DNA of 64,000 bases from Scopulibacillus daqui (GCF_016908855.1 NZ_JAFBER010000003.1:62001-126000); one strand, 5' to 3'. Positions 1-10,148 are shown, counted from the stretch's first letter. Program-made: numbers and translations. The notes: generated by a model from the letters alone, not told the origin.

Positions 1-438
1 AAAATAGGCGGGGTCAAAAGCGAATGGCTTATTCAAATCATTAAAGAGGGATATATACCGGTCATCTCGCCTATATCGCTTGATGCCAAGGGCCAGCGCT
101 ACAACATTAATGCAGATGCCGCCGCTTCTGCAATAGCTCAGGCGCTTAAAGCACATCTTTGTTTTATAAGCGATATCCCGGGGATTTGGATTGAAGAAGA
201 CGGCAAGAAAAAAGTTTTGAATAAAGTCACCCAGCAAGAAGTTGTTGATATGATTGCCGAAAAAAAGATTGCCGGCGGCATGATTCCAAAGGTTCAAGCA
301 GCCATTGAAAGTCTATTGGAAGGCGTCCCTGAAGTTGTCATTTTAAACGGCTTCGATGATAAAAGTTTGCTTGATTACACAAATAACGGAAGAGCAGGAA
401 CAAAAATCATCCTTGAAGGGGAGGCTGCCCATGTCTAA
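1..438 (+). CDS. argB: Acetylglutamate kinase, C-terminal part (runs off window start)
   Basis: The reading frame is open from base 1 to the TAA at 436-438, about 145 residues; the N-terminal half lies outside the window. ArgB phosphorylates N-acetylglutamate, the second step of cytoplasmic arginine (ornithine) synthesis. The visible part carries the family's NINAD motif (bases about 103-117), the 'FISDIPGIW' strand, and the KIAGGMIPK segment that helps bind the substrate. It overlaps argD by 8 bases, so translational coupling is likely. Position at the head of argD-carA-carB-argF-argG-argH supports the call. Any operator lies upstream, outside the window. Confidence 0.95.
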   Translation, partial: KIGGVKSEWLIQIIKEGYIPVISPISLDAKGQRYNINADAAASAIAQALKAHLCFISDIPGIWIEEDGKKKVLNKVTQQEVVDMIAEKKIAGGMIPKVQAAIESLLEGVPEVVILNGFDDKSLLDYTNNGRAGTKIILEGEAAHV

Positions 439-1624
439 TCAGCAGTTAACCGAACTAGAACCCTTAATGCCGACATATAATCGTTTTCCAATTGCCATAG
501 CCAAAGGCAAGGAAAGTTTTGTTTGGGATTCGAATGGCAAACGGTATTTGGATTATACGTCAGGTATAGCTGTATGCAACCTCGGGCATGTGCCTGATGA
601 AGTCAAAGAAAAAGTAGAACTGCAGCTGAACGATTTATGGCATTGTTCCAATTTATACCACATACCGCAGCAGAAAAAGCTGGCAGCGTTATTAGTCGAA
701 AAGTCGTGCTGCGATCAAGTGTTTTTTTGCAGCAGCGGTGCTGAAGCAAATGAAGCGGCCATCAAACTCGCTAGAAAATATTCGCAAACCATTAAGCAGC
801 AAAAAGCTTTCGAAATAGTTACATTCAGCCGATCGTTTCATGGCAGAACATTAGCGGCGCTGTCGGCAACTGCCCAAGACAAAATCAAAACCGGGTTTGC
901 CCCGTTTATTGATGGTTTCCGTTATCTCCCTTATAACGATTTCGAAAGTATAGACCAGCTCCAAAACGGCAAGACATGTGCGGTTTTGCTTGAACTCGTT
1001 CAAGGAGAGGGCGGTGTTATCCCAGCTGATCAAGAGTGGATCGAGAAGCTTGCGGCAACATGCAAAAAAGAAGGGATATTATTGATGGCGGATGAGATTC
1101 AAACAGGCATCGGGAGAACCGGCACGTTCTTTGCCTACGAACAATATGGGATTGAGCCGGATGTCATTACATTGGCGAAAGGGCTGGGATCGGGTTTTCC
1201 AATTGGCGCCGTACTCGCGAAAGCTGAAGCGGCAAAAGCCTTTGATCCCGGAAGCCATGGCAGCACATTCGGAGGCAACCCGCTTGCCGCAGCCGCCGGT
1301 ATTGCCACGCTTGAAGCTATCGAACAATACGAGGTATTAAAAACAGCGCAAGAAAATGGCAAATATTTAAAAGACCGATTAGAGGCGCTGCAAGATAAAT
1401 ATAGTTGTCACATTCAATCAGTCAGGGGAAAGGGCTTATTGTTAGGGCTTGTCACGACATCCGATGCTGTCAATATTGTCAACCAAGCAAGGGAAAAACA
1501 AGTGCTTATCTTAACAGCAGGTCAGAATGTTGTACGCATCCTGCCTCCTTTAACAACAGACCGATCAGAGATAGACATGTTTATATCTGTGATGGAAGAG
1601 ATTTTTGCAAACTTAGAAGCATAA
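431..1624 (+). CDS. argD: Acetylornithine aminotransferase
   Basis: A 397-residue fold-type I PLP aminotransferase that interconverts N-acetylglutamate semialdehyde and N-acetylornithine. The ATG at 431 is chosen because AAGGGGAGG stands just upstream; an earlier in-frame ATG at 356 would lie deep inside argB. Visible motifs are the SGAEANEAAIKLARK segment, the DEIQTG motif with the PLP-contacting Asp, and the Schiff-base Lys at about residue 250 in 'LAKGLGSGFPIGA'. Length matches the family. The start overlaps the argB stop by 8 bases and carA follows after 15 bases, so it is in the arginine operon. Confidence 0.95.
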   Translation: MSNQQLTELEPLMPTYNRFPIAIAKGKESFVWDSNGKRYLDYTSGIAVCNLGHVPDEVKEKVELQLNDLWHCSNLYHIPQQKKLAALLVEKSCCDQVFFCSSGAEANEAAIKLARKYSQTIKQQKAFEIVTFSRSFHGRTLAALSATAQDKIKTGFAPFIDGFRYLPYNDFESIDQLQNGKTCAVLLELVQGEGGVIPADQEWIEKLAATCKKEGILLMADEIQTGIGRTGTFFAYEQYGIEPDVITLAKGLGSGFPIGAVLAKAEAAKAFDPGSHGSTFGGNPLAAAAGIATLEAIEQYEVLKTAQENGKYLKDRLEALQDKYSCHIQSVRGKGLLLGLVTTSDAVNIVNQAREKQVLILTAGQNVVRILPPLTTDRSEIDMFISVMEEIFANLEA

Positions 1625-1639
1625 GAGGGGGAGTTTTAT

Positions 1640-2734
1640 ATGGAAACGGGTTATCTCGTATTAGAAACCGGAGATGTTTTCGAAGGCGCATTAATCGGAA
1701 AGAATAAGGCTTCTATGGGAGAGGTTGTCTTTAATACGAGTATGACAGGCTACCAGGAGATTTTAACCGATCCTTCATACGCCGGACAGATTGTTACTTT
1801 CTGTTATCCGCTGGTCGGAAATTACGGGATTAATCTTTTCGATAATGAGAGTGCAAAACTTCATCTGGAAGGGGCTGTTATCAGCGATTTGTGCATGGCG
1901 CCAAGCCACTACCAATCAATAAAAGCTTTTAGTGAGCATCTTGAGGCAAACGGCGTTGCCTGTCTTACAGGAGTCGATACAAGAGCCATTGTAAAAAAGA
2001 TACGGCATCATGGGACGATGAAAGCGATCATCACTCAATCTCTTGATAAAAGTTTAATGAAATCTTTTGTTCACGACCCTGTTTTCAACACATCCATGGT
2101 CAAAAAGGTTTCTGTGAAAAAAATCAAACAATACGAAGGATCAGGGCCGCACATTGCATTGTTTGATTACGGGTATAAAAAGTCCATGCTTGACGCCTTG
2201 GTAAATGCAGGCTGCAAGGTCACAGTTGTCCCATACTGCACAACATTTCCAGAGATACAATCATTAAATCCAGACGGTGTCATGTTCAGCAATGGTCCGG
2301 GTGATCCGGCAGCGCTCAAGCCAATGCTGCCGGAGATTAAAAAGATTACGGAGCGTTATCCTTCGCTCGGCATCTGTTTAGGCCATCAATTGATAGCATT
2401 AGCATACGGTGCCGAAACGAATAAGCTGTTGTTCGGTCATCGCGGCGGCAATCACCCAGTGAAAGAAATTGAATCAGGAAAGGTATGGATAACATCGCAA
2501 AACCACAGCTATGTGGTCACAGATAAAAGTATTGATCAGGAGATTTTTGATATTACTTATGTAAATGTTAACGATCAATCCATTGAAGGATTAAAGCATA
2601 AAAAGCTGCCAATCGAAACGGTTCAATTTCATCCTGAAGCTCATCCGGGTCCTGATGATACACAATACATCTTTGAAAGATTTCTAAATACAATACGAAA
2701 TGCAGGTGAAATGAAACATGCCATTACTTACTAA
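1640..2734 (+). CDS. carA: Carbamoyl-phosphate synthase small (glutaminase) subunit, arginine-specific
   Basis: A 364-residue protein that hydrolyses glutamine and passes ammonia to CarB for carbamoyl phosphate. The N-terminal CPSase small-chain domain (about residues 1-170) is followed by a class I glutamine amidotransferase domain with the nucleophile Cys in 'LGICLGHQL' and the His/Glu of 'QFHPEAHPGP'. The ATG at 1640 has a GAGGGGGAG site 8 bases upstream. It sits between argD and carB and overlaps carB by 17 bases. This context marks the arginine-dedicated rather than the pyrimidine-dedicated isozyme. Confidence 0.95.
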   Translation: METGYLVLETGDVFEGALIGKNKASMGEVVFNTSMTGYQEILTDPSYAGQIVTFCYPLVGNYGINLFDNESAKLHLEGAVISDLCMAPSHYQSIKAFSEHLEANGVACLTGVDTRAIVKKIRHHGTMKAIITQSLDKSLMKSFVHDPVFNTSMVKKVSVKKIKQYEGSGPHIALFDYGYKKSMLDALVNAGCKVTVVPYCTTFPEIQSLNPDGVMFSNGPGDPAALKPMLPEIKKITERYPSLGICLGHQLIALAYGAETNKLLFGHRGGNHPVKEIESGKVWITSQNHSYVVTDKSIDQEIFDITYVNVNDQSIEGLKHKKLPIETVQFHPEAHPGPDDTQYIFERFLNTIRNAGEMKHAITY

Positions 2735-5700
2735 TATCAAAAAAGTGCTGGTTATCGGATCAGGGCCGATCGTGATCGGGCAGGCAGCCGAGTTTGATTA
2801 TGCCGGGACACAGGCATGCCTAGCCTTAAAAGAAGAAAATATTGAAGTCGTTTTAATTAATAATAATCCAGCAACGATCATGACTGATGAACAAGTGGCC
2901 GACAAGATTTATATTGAGCCGTTGACGGTAGAAGCCATTGAAGAAATTATAAAGAAAGAAAAACCTGACGGCGTGATCGGCACGCTCGGCGGCCAAACAG
3001 GATTAAATTTAGCCGTTCAATTATATGAAAAGAACATTTTACAAAAATACGGCGTCGAGCTCCTGGGCACCTCAGTTGAATCCATTCAAAAAGGTGAAGA
3101 CAGGGAAAAATTCCGTCAGCTGATGATTGATATCGATGAACCGATTTGCGAGTCGGAAATTATTCATTCCTATGAGGAAGGTTTGGCATTTGTAAGAAAA
3201 ATTGGATTTCCTGTTATTATCCGTCCCGCTTACACGCTCGGGGGTTCCGGAGGCGGATTTGCCGCAAATGAAAAGGAGCTGGCACTCGTTCTCAAGCAAG
3301 GACTTCAAGCAAGCCCGATTCACCAAGTGATCATTGAAAGAAGCATTAAGGGCTGGAAAGAAATTGAGTATGAAGTGATGCGTGATGCCAACGATACATG
3401 CGTTATTGTCTGTAATATGGAAAATATCGACCCGGTCGGTGTTCATACCGGCGATTCAATCGTAACAGCACCATCGCAAACTTTATCCGATGTGCAATAT
3501 CAGATGTTAAGAAGCGCGTCGCTGAAGGTGATTCGGGCATTAGAAATTGTCGGCGGCTGCAATATCCAATTTGCCCTTGATCCGTATTCAGACAAATATG
3601 TGATCATCGAAGTCAATCCAAGGGTCAGCCGTTCTTCAGCGCTGGCTTCAAAAGCGACCGGCTATCCAATAGCGAGAATTGCCGCAAAATGCGCGATAGG
3701 ATTTCATCTTGATGAGATTATCAATCCAATTACCGGTACGACTTATGCCTCCTTTGAACCAGCGCTTGACTATGTTGTTGTTAAGCTGCCGCGTTTCCCC
3801 TTTGATAAATTTACTGAAGGCGACCGTTCGCTCGGCACGCAAATGAAAGCGACCGGGGAAGTGATGGCGATTGACAGGACGTTTGAAGGTGCACTAAACA
3901 AAGGATTAAGGTCAATGGAGTTAGGCCTCTTCGGACTTTCGCTTTCCGCTTTTCAAGAGGCTGGCTTGGAAACATTGAAAGCTCATATTGAAGAAGCCGC
4001 GGACTTACGGCTGTTTGCGATTGCTGAAATGTTCAAGAGAGGCATGACCGTTGAGGAGGCATTTCAATACACGAAGATAGATCGGTGGTTTTTAACGAAG
4101 ATTAAAGCCATCGTTGACCTTGAAGAGCATTTAGCCGCTTTGGCTTGGGAAGAGGTGCCTGTACAACTTTTAAAGCAGGCTAAGTCTTTCAACATCAGCG
4201 ACAAGCGAATAGCGCAAATCTTCGGCATTAGTGAAAAAGAAGCCAGGCAGAAATGGAAAGCGCTCGGCTTAAAACCGGGATATAAATTAGTTGATACTTG
4301 CGCGGCTGAGTTTGAGGCCAAGACGCCTTACTATTATTCAACTTGGCGCGGCGAAGATGAGGCAGAAGTTCATGATCATAAAAAAATTCTTGTCATCGGC
4401 TCTGGGCCAATACGGATCGGTCAAGGCATAGAATTTGATTATTGTTCTGTTCAAGCCGCATTAGCTGTTAAGAAAAAAGGCTATAAAGCCATTGTGATCA
4501 ACAATAATCCTGAAACGGTCAGCACAGACTATTCAATTGCTGACCGGCTCTATTTTGAACCGCTCGCGCTTGAAGATATTTTAAATGTCGCCGAAAAGGA
4601 AAATGCCGAAGGTGCGCTAATACAATTTGGCGGACAAACGGCTATTAACTTAGCCAAGGAACTGGAACAGGAAGGTATAACGATATTAGGCACGTCAACA
4701 GAAGCGATTAATCAAATGGAAGACCGCGGCCAGTTTTATTGTTTGCTGAATCAACTGAACATTCCGCATATTGAAGGCGAAACAGTCAACAGTGCCGATG
4801 ATTTGCATCAGGCAGCAGAAGACCTTGGATTTCCGATACTTGTTAGACCTTCTTACGTCATTGGCGGCCAGTCGATGTTTATTTTCTACAACAAAGAAGA
4901 GTTAGAGCGCTATATCGGAAATAAGGGAGTTCTTGATAAAAAGTCTTGGCCGCTGCTCGTTGACCGTTATCTGCCGGGCGTTGAATGTGAAGTGGACGCC
5001 ATTAGCGACGGTGAGAATATCGTCATTCCCGGCATCTTTGAACATATCGAAAAAGCAGGCGTTCACTCGGGTGACAGCTTTGCGGTTTTTCCGCCGATCA
5101 CTTTGCCGGACGACATGAAATCGACAGTTGAAAATTATACAAAGCAAATTTGCAAAGCATTAAGAATCAATGGCTTGATAAATATTCAGTTTGTCGTTTC
5201 GGGAAAAACCGTCTACGTATTGGAAGTTAATCCGCGGGCATCGCGAACGGTGCCTATCATGAGTAAAGTTACAGGAGTTCCAATGGTAGAGTCGGCAGCA
5301 GCCGTTCAATTAGGCGAAAGCTTAAACGGCCTTTTCGATAAGTTTGGTCTATTAAGCGAACCGTCCTTTTATTCAGTTAAAGCTCCGGTTTTTTCCAATG
5401 AAAAGTTGAAAGATGTAGACCTTGTTTTAGGGCCGGAAATGAAATCAACGGGGGAGCTTTTGGGCTTAGGCCGTTCAGCCGAAGAAGCCATGGAAAAGGC
5501 AATGTTTCCAAACGGCGAAAATATTTTTCAGGATGCATCTGGAGATTCAATTGTTTTTTGTTCGATAGCAGACCGGGAGAAACCGGAAAGCATTGAGATT
5601 GTAAAAGCCTTGCAAAATAAAGGATTTCAAATAGGAGCGACCGTCAATACAGCTGCTTACTTTAATAAGTACGGTATCAAAACACCATTCGTTTCTAATG

Positions 5701-5945
5701 ATTTGGATGAAATAAAGGCATTGATCGCGGACGGAAAAGCGGCCGCTGTTTTAAATAGTCCAAATCAAGGGAGAAATAAAGCATCGTTCGGTTTTGGCTT
5801 AAGAGAGCTTAGCGTTCGCTACAAAATACCATTGTTTACTTGTCTCGATACGATTAAAGCGGCACTTAACTTATCGGGAAGAACCGATCAATTGACAGTA
5901 TTGACGCTTGCGGAATACCGCAGGCTTGAGATGATAACGAGTTAG
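2718..5945 (+). CDS. carB: Carbamoyl-phosphate synthase large subunit, arginine-specific
   Basis: A 1075-residue enzyme that makes carbamoyl phosphate from bicarbonate, ATP and ammonia channelled from CarA. It shows the duplicated structure of the family: two ATP-grasp halves, each opening with 'VIGSGPI.IGQ..EFDY' (near residues 11 and about 555), and a C-terminal methylglyoxal-synthase-like allosteric domain (about the last 130 residues). The ATG lies inside the end of carA, with AGGTGA as its ribosome site, so coupled translation of the two subunits is expected. Length is normal and I see no frame break. Confidence 0.96.
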   Translation: MPLLTNIKKVLVIGSGPIVIGQAAEFDYAGTQACLALKEENIEVVLINNNPATIMTDEQVADKIYIEPLTVEAIEEIIKKEKPDGVIGTLGGQTGLNLAVQLYEKNILQKYGVELLGTSVESIQKGEDREKFRQLMIDIDEPICESEIIHSYEEGLAFVRKIGFPVIIRPAYTLGGSGGGFAANEKELALVLKQGLQASPIHQVIIERSIKGWKEIEYEVMRDANDTCVIVCNMENIDPVGVHTGDSIVTAPSQTLSDVQYQMLRSASLKVIRALEIVGGCNIQFALDPYSDKYVIIEVNPRVSRSSALASKATGYPIARIAAKCAIGFHLDEIINPITGTTYASFEPALDYVVVKLPRFPFDKFTEGDRSLGTQMKATGEVMAIDRTFEGALNKGLRSMELGLFGLSLSAFQEAGLETLKAHIEEAADLRLFAIAEMFKRGMTVEEAFQYTKIDRWFLTKIKAIVDLEEHLAALAWEEVPVQLLKQAKSFNISDKRIAQIFGISEKEARQKWKALGLKPGYKLVDTCAAEFEAKTPYYYSTWRGEDEAEVHDHKKILVIGSGPIRIGQGIEFDYCSVQAALAVKKKGYKAIVINNNPETVSTDYSIADRLYFEPLALEDILNVAEKENAEGALIQFGGQTAINLAKELEQEGITILGTSTEAINQMEDRGQFYCLLNQLNIPHIEGETVNSADDLHQAAEDLGFPILVRPSYVIGGQSMFIFYNKEELERYIGNKGVLDKKSWPLLVDRYLPGVECEVDAISDGENIVIPGIFEHIEKAGVHSGDSFAVFPPITLPDDMKSTVENYTKQICKALRINGLINIQFVVSGKTVYVLEVNPRASRTVPIMSKVTGVPMVESAAAVQLGESLNGLFDKFGLLSEPSFYSVKAPVFSNEKLKDVDLVLGPEMKSTGELLGLGRSAEEAMEKAMFPNGENIFQDASGDSIVFCSIADREKPESIEIVKALQNKGFQIGATVNTAAYFNKYGIKTPFVSNDLDEIKALIADGKAAAVLNSPNQGRNKASFGFGLRELSVRYKIPLFTCLDTIKAALNLSGRTDQLTVLTLAEYRRLEMITS

Positions 5946-5956
5946 GGGGAAGAGGA

Positions 5957-6934
5957 ATGTTAAATGTTAGCCAGCCGGTTCAATTGAAGGCAGTTCCTTC
6001 AGATTTAAAGGGAAAAGACTTTTTAACTTTAGCCGATTTTACCCAAAATGACATTTTCTTTCTATTAAATCAAGCACTTGAAATGAAGAAACTGCAAAAA
6101 AAGGGTATTCCCCATCCGTATTTGCGCGGGAAAGTGTTGGGGATGATCTTCGAAAAACCGTCGACAAGAACGAGGGTTTCCTTTGAAGTTGGCATGATGC
6201 AGCTTGGCGGCCAGGCGATATTTTTAAGTTCAAACGATATCCAGCTGGGCCGCGGAGAAACAATAGGCGATACTGCAAAAGTATTGTCGCGCTATGTTGA
6301 CGGCATCATGATCAGGACATTCGCCCACGATTCAATTGAACAGTTTGCGGAACATGCGGAAGTACCGGTGATTAACGGTCTGACCGATTTGCACCACCCG
6401 ACGCAGGTGCTTGCTGACCTATTGACAGTTTATGAGCATAAGGGGACGTTGAGCGGACTGAAAATGTGCTACATCGGCGACGGCAATAATAATATGTGCC
6501 ATTCGCTTCTCGAAGGGGCAGCAAGCGTAGGCATGGATATTTCGGTTGCCAGCCCGGCCGGTTATGAACCAAACCTGCAAATCTTTGAAAATGCTAAACG
6601 CATCGGCCAATCGACGGGAAGCCAGGTTGCATATACCTCTTCACCAGAGAAAGCGATTGAACAAACAGACATTATCGTTACCGATGTCTGGACCAGCATG
6701 GGTCAAGAGGCAGAAACTGAAGAAAGATTACAAGTCTTTGCACCTTATCAAGTGAACAAGGAACTTTGTTCATACGCGAAAGATGATTTCCTTTTTCTGC
6801 ACTGCTTGCCGGCACACCGCGGTGAAGAAGTGACGCCGGAAATCATTGACGGTTCTCACTCAGTCGTTTTTGATGAAGCTGAAAATAGGATGCACGCCCA
6901 AAAAGCTATATTGAAACATTTAATGGAAGGCTGA
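5957..6934 (+). CDS. argF: Ornithine carbamoyltransferase
   Basis: A 325-residue transcarbamylase that makes citrulline from ornithine and carbamoyl phosphate supplied by CarAB. The carbamoyl-phosphate loop is seen as 'EKPSTRTRVSFEVG', the HPTQ motif as 'LHHPTQVLADLLT', and the ornithine and catalytic loop as 'FLHCLPAHRGEEV'. The ribosome site GGGGGAAGAGG precedes the ATG. It starts 11 bases after carB and is followed by argG after 44 bases. The HCLP motif distinguishes it from aspartate carbamoyltransferase. Confidence 0.96.
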   Translation: MLNVSQPVQLKAVPSDLKGKDFLTLADFTQNDIFFLLNQALEMKKLQKKGIPHPYLRGKVLGMIFEKPSTRTRVSFEVGMMQLGGQAIFLSSNDIQLGRGETIGDTAKVLSRYVDGIMIRTFAHDSIEQFAEHAEVPVINGLTDLHHPTQVLADLLTVYEHKGTLSGLKMCYIGDGNNNMCHSLLEGAASVGMDISVASPAGYEPNLQIFENAKRIGQSTGSQVAYTSSPEKAIEQTDIIVTDVWTSMGQEAETEERLQVFAPYQVNKELCSYAKDDFLFLHCLPAHRGEEVTPEIIDGSHSVVFDEAENRMHAQKAILKHLMEG

Positions 6935-6978
6935 TTGTTTGATATAGAAGGAGATTTTTAATAAAGGAGAGATGCTTA

Positions 6979-8208
6979 ATGGCCAAAGAAAAAATTGTTT
7001 TAGCGTATTCCGGCGGTTTAGACACATCTGTTTCAATCAAATGGATTCAAGAGAAATATGGATATGATGTCATCGCACTAGGACTTAATGTTGGAGAAGG
7101 GAAAGATTTAGAAGAAATTAAACAAAAGGCATTAAATGTCGGAGCGATTAAATCCATCTGCATTGATGCAAAAGAATTGCTTGCCAAAGATTATATTTTG
7201 CCGGCATTAAAGGCGAACGCCCTATATGAAGGTAAATACCCGCTCTCTTCCGCATTGTCGCGGCCGTTAATCGCAAAGCTCTTAGTTGATACGGCCGAAC
7301 AGGAGGGAGCAGCCGCTGTAGCTCATGGATGCACCGGGAAAGGCAATGACCAAGTCCGGTTCGAAGTGTCGATTAAGGCCCTCAATCCAAGCTTGAAAGT
7401 TGTCGCGCCTGTACGCGAATGGGGGATGACAAGGGATGAAGAGATTGCTTACGCCAAAGAAAAAGGCATTCCGATTCCAGTGGATCTCGATAATCCTTTT
7501 TCGATTGACGCCAACATTTGGGGGCGTGCTTGTGAAGCGGGTGTATTAGAAAACCCTTGGACAGAAGCGCCGGAAGAAGCCTTTGAGTGGACAAATCCAA
7601 TTGAGAAAACCCCGGATGAAGCGGAATATATTGACATTACATTTGAGGAAGGTGTTCCAACAGCCTTAAACGATAAAAAACTCCCTTTAGTCGAAGTCAT
7701 TGAAACATTAAATGAAAAGGGCGGTCTTTATGGCGTCGGCCGGATCGATCATATCGAAAACCGCCTTGTCGGCATTAAGTCAAGAGAAGTCTATGAAAAT
7801 CCAGCGGCGCTTATTTTAATCAATGCTCATAAGGAACTGGAATATTTAACTCTAACAAGGGAGGTTTCCCAGTTCAAATCAATAGTTGATCAGCAAATGG
7901 CAAAAATCATTTATGAGGGATTATGGTATTCGCCGCTTAAGCCGGCTTTGGACGCCTTCGTTAATGAAACACAAAAGGCCGTTTCAGGAAAAGTGCGCGT
8001 AAAGCTTCATAAAGGCACTCATGTCGTTGTCGGCCGGGAATCCGCAAACAGCCTTTATAATGAGGAACTAGCGACCTATACAAAAGGGGACGCGTTTGAC
8101 CACAATGCGGCTGTTGGATTTATTAATCTGTGGGGTCTGCCGACAAAAGTGTACTCAGAAGTTCATCAAGGACTTTCGCCTGTTGGAGAACCAGCTGCGG
8201 GAAAGTAA
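6979..8208 (+). CDS. argG: Argininosuccinate synthase
   Basis: A 409-residue ATP-dependent ligase joining citrulline and aspartate. The N-terminal PP-loop '[15 protein letters not shown]' (residues 8-22) binds ATP, and '[15 protein letters not shown]' is the characteristic citrulline/aspartate segment. An AAAGGAGAG site lies upstream of the ATG. In B. subtilis argGH sit away from the carAB-containing operon; here they directly follow argF. A 134-base gap with no obvious strong terminator separates it from argH. Confidence 0.96.
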   Translation: MAKEKIVLAYSGGLDTSVSIKWIQEKYGYDVIALGLNVGEGKDLEEIKQKALNVGAIKSICIDAKELLAKDYILPALKANALYEGKYPLSSALSRPLIAKLLVDTAEQEGAAAVAHGCTGKGNDQVRFEVSIKALNPSLKVVAPVREWGMTRDEEIAYAKEKGIPIPVDLDNPFSIDANIWGRACEAGVLENPWTEAPEEAFEWTNPIEKTPDEAEYIDITFEEGVPTALNDKKLPLVEVIETLNEKGGLYGVGRIDHIENRLVGIKSREVYENPAALILINAHKELEYLTLTREVSQFKSIVDQQMAKIIYEGLWYSPLKPALDAFVNETQKAVSGKVRVKLHKGTHVVVGRESANSLYNEELATYTKGDAFDHNAAVGFINLWGLPTKVYSEVHQGLSPVGEPAAGK

Positions 8209-8342
8209 GGGGCATTCCAAACTGCTGATAGAGCGTCAAGCTGTTTTTATAAGTGCAAATACTGAATGAATGCGTTGATTTTCAGGTCTGCATCAGCCAA
8301 CTTTTTATAAATGTCTATTATGGATAGAAAGCGGGTGGCATT

Positions 8343-9725
8343 GTGGCAAAACTTTGGGGCGGACGGTTTACAAAGGAAACGGATAAACTCGTCGATACGT
8401 TTACTTCATCTATTTCATTTGATCAAAAATTAGCCAAAGAGGACATTCAAGGCAGCCTCGCTCACGTTCAGATGCTCGGTGAATGCGGTATTATTGCGGA
8501 CGAAGAAGCAAGGCAAATTCAATCAGGATTATATACGATATTAGATAAAGTTGATAAAGGGGAAGTTGATTTTCAATTGGAGCATGAAGATATTCATATG
8601 AATATCGAAAAGCTGTTAATTGATGAAATCGGCCCGGTTGGTGGGAAATTGCATACCGGGCGAAGCCGCAACGATCAAGTGGCAACGGATATGCATCTTT
8701 ATCTGCGAACAAAGACAAAAGAATTGATTAAATGTCTGGAAAAAGTCCAAATGGCTTTAATCAATCAATCGAAAGAAAATTTTGAAACGATATTGCCTGG
8801 ATATACACATCTTCAGCGTGCCCAGCCTGTCTCTTTTGCTCATCATTTGCTCGCTTACTTTTGGATGTTTGAAAGAGATAAAGAAAGGTTGCAAGACAGC
8901 TTAAAACGGATTAACGTTTTACCTTTAGGGGCAGGCGCATTAGCAGGCACAACCTTTCCTATTAATCGCGGCCGCATTGCTGAACTGTTAGACTTTGATG
9001 ATGTTTATCCAAACAGCATGGATGCGGTCAGTGACCGGGATTTTATTCTGGAATTTCTGTCAGTTGCATCAATTATAATGGTGCATATTTCAAGGCTTTC
9101 AGAGGAATTGGTCATTTGGAGCAGCCAAGAATTTCAATTTATCGAACTTGATGATGCTTTTTGTACAGGATCAAGCATGATGCCCCAAAAGAAAAACCCT
9201 GACGTTCCTGAATTATTAAGAGGCAAAGCAGGCCGCGTATTCGGCGGTTTAATCGGGCTGTTAACGGTGTTAAAAGGATTGCCTTTAGCCTACAATAAGG
9301 ACCTGCAAGAGGATAAGGAAGGCATGTTCGATACGGTTGAAACGCTCGAAGGGTCTTTGAATTTGCTGGTACCGCTCCTCGAGACAATGACAGTCAATAC
9401 TGAAAAAATGAGAAATGCTGTGGCGCAAGATTATTCAAATGCGACCGACATCGCCGACTATTTAGCCGCAAAAGGGATGCCGTTCCGCCAAGCTCATGAA
9501 GTCATCGGAAAAATAGTTATTTATGCCGTTCAAAAGGGAAAATATTTACTAGACTTAACGATGGAAGAATATCAATCATTCAGCCGGTTGTTTGAAGAGG
9601 ATGTTTATGAGTATTTAACGCCGGAACACGTTGTAGACGCACGGAAAAGCGCAGGCGGTACAGCGGCAGCACAAGTTAAACAGCAGCTTAAGCTGGCGGA
9701 AAGCAAATTAGTCAAAAATAATTGA
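8343..9725 (+). CDS. argH: Argininosuccinate lyase
   Basis: A 460-residue fumarase/aspartase-superfamily lyase that releases arginine and fumarate. It uses a GTG start; the first residues '[14 protein letters not shown]' match the family N-terminus, and GCGGGTGG is the likely ribosome site. The superfamily signature loop is '[12 protein letters not shown]'; '[12 protein letters not shown]' and '[19 protein letters not shown]' are further conserved blocks. Last gene of the arginine operon. Its stop codon overlaps the -35 box of the next unit's predicted promoter. Confidence 0.96.
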   Translation: MAKLWGGRFTKETDKLVDTFTSSISFDQKLAKEDIQGSLAHVQMLGECGIIADEEARQIQSGLYTILDKVDKGEVDFQLEHEDIHMNIEKLLIDEIGPVGGKLHTGRSRNDQVATDMHLYLRTKTKELIKCLEKVQMALINQSKENFETILPGYTHLQRAQPVSFAHHLLAYFWMFERDKERLQDSLKRINVLPLGAGALAGTTFPINRGRIAELLDFDDVYPNSMDAVSDRDFILEFLSVASIIMVHISRLSEELVIWSSQEFQFIELDDAFCTGSSMMPQKKNPDVPELLRGKAGRVFGGLIGLLTVLKGLPLAYNKDLQEDKEGMFDTVETLEGSLNLLVPLLETMTVNTEKMRNAVAQDYSNATDIADYLAAKGMPFRQAHEVIGKIVIYAVQKGKYLLDLTMEEYQSFSRLFEEDVYEYLTPEHVVDARKSAGGTAAAQVKQQLKLAESKLVKNN

Positions 9726-9751
9726 CTTTAGGAGCGTTATATGCATAAAAT
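9722..9751 (+). promoter_or_regulatory. Predicted sigma-A promoter of the ABC-F leader
   Basis: TTGACT (9722-9727) and TAAAAT (9746-9751) with an 18-base spacer. The -35 box overlaps the argH stop codon. Transcription would begin near 9758 and yield a leader of about 390 bases before the ABC-F start. Prediction by eye only. Confidence 0.5.
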
Positions 9752-9785
9752 AAATTAACAAAAATCGGAAGGGTGAAAAAAGTAC

Positions 9786-9797
9786 ATGATTTTATAA
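9786..9797 (+). CDS. Three-codon leader uORF (Met-Ile-Leu)
   Basis: ATG ATT TTA TAA preceded by GGAAGGGTG (9767-9775), spacing 10. Its start codon lies inside the segment that forms either of two alternative long-range helices of the leader. A ribosome held here by a drug would keep that segment single-stranded. Very short uORFs are a known feature of attenuators upstream of antibiotic-resistance ABC-F genes. No direct proof of translation. Confidence 0.45.
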   Translation: MIL

Positions 9798-10030
9798 TCC
9801 TATTTAAGAACAAACATTCGTTAAGGTCATTGAATGGTTTTTTGAATGGGATAAATCTGTACTTTTTTACCATTTTAAAGAATGGCATAGCGTTTGCACT
9901 CGGTTCTCCTATTCAGAAAATCATATTGTTTAACGATGTTTTCTGAATAGGATGAGTCATGTACTTATATAGACAAAAAGGATTTTCAGCACTGCTTTTG
10001 ACAGCAGTTCTTTTTGCTATATGTTCATTG

Positions 10031-10063
10031 CCTCCTATTCGGAAAACGGATAGGAGGTTTTTT
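10031..10063 (+). terminator. Attenuator terminator upstream of the ABC-F gene
   Basis: Eleven-base-pair stem (10031-10041 with 10047-10057, one G-U), GAAAA loop, then six T. It ends 85 bases before the ABC-F start, so it would stop leader transcripts. The 3' arm contains AGGAGG, which precedes a 4-codon ORF (ATG at 10069). A second weaker hairpin (ACTGC/GCAGT followed by TTCTTTTT, about 9991-10016) lies upstream. Confidence 0.8.
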
Positions 10064-10148
10064 ATATCATGAAGATCTTTTGACGGTGCTTAAAACAGTC
10101 GGGAAATGTATAGAAAGCAATGAGACCTAACGTTAAGGGAGGGGTTAT

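Larger units (their letters stand above)
9776..10063 (+). promoter_or_regulatory. Candidate transcription attenuator (leader RNA) of the ABC-F gene
   Basis: Several mutually exclusive pairings are visible. AAAAAAGTACA (9776-9786) can pair with TGTACTTTTTT (9858-9868). AAGTACATGA (9780-9789) can instead pair with TCATGTACTT (9957-9966). CCTATTCAGAAAA (9908-9920) pairs perfectly with TTTTCTGAATAGG (9939-9951). That same 9939-9951 arm can pair with CCTATTCGGAAAA (10034-10046, one G-U), which contains most of the 5' arm of the terminal terminator. This is the protector / antiterminator / terminator layout of an attenuator. Leaders of Vga/VmlR-type genes are known to be controlled by antibiotic-responsive premature termination. 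The pairings are seen; the function is inferred. Confidence 0.7.
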
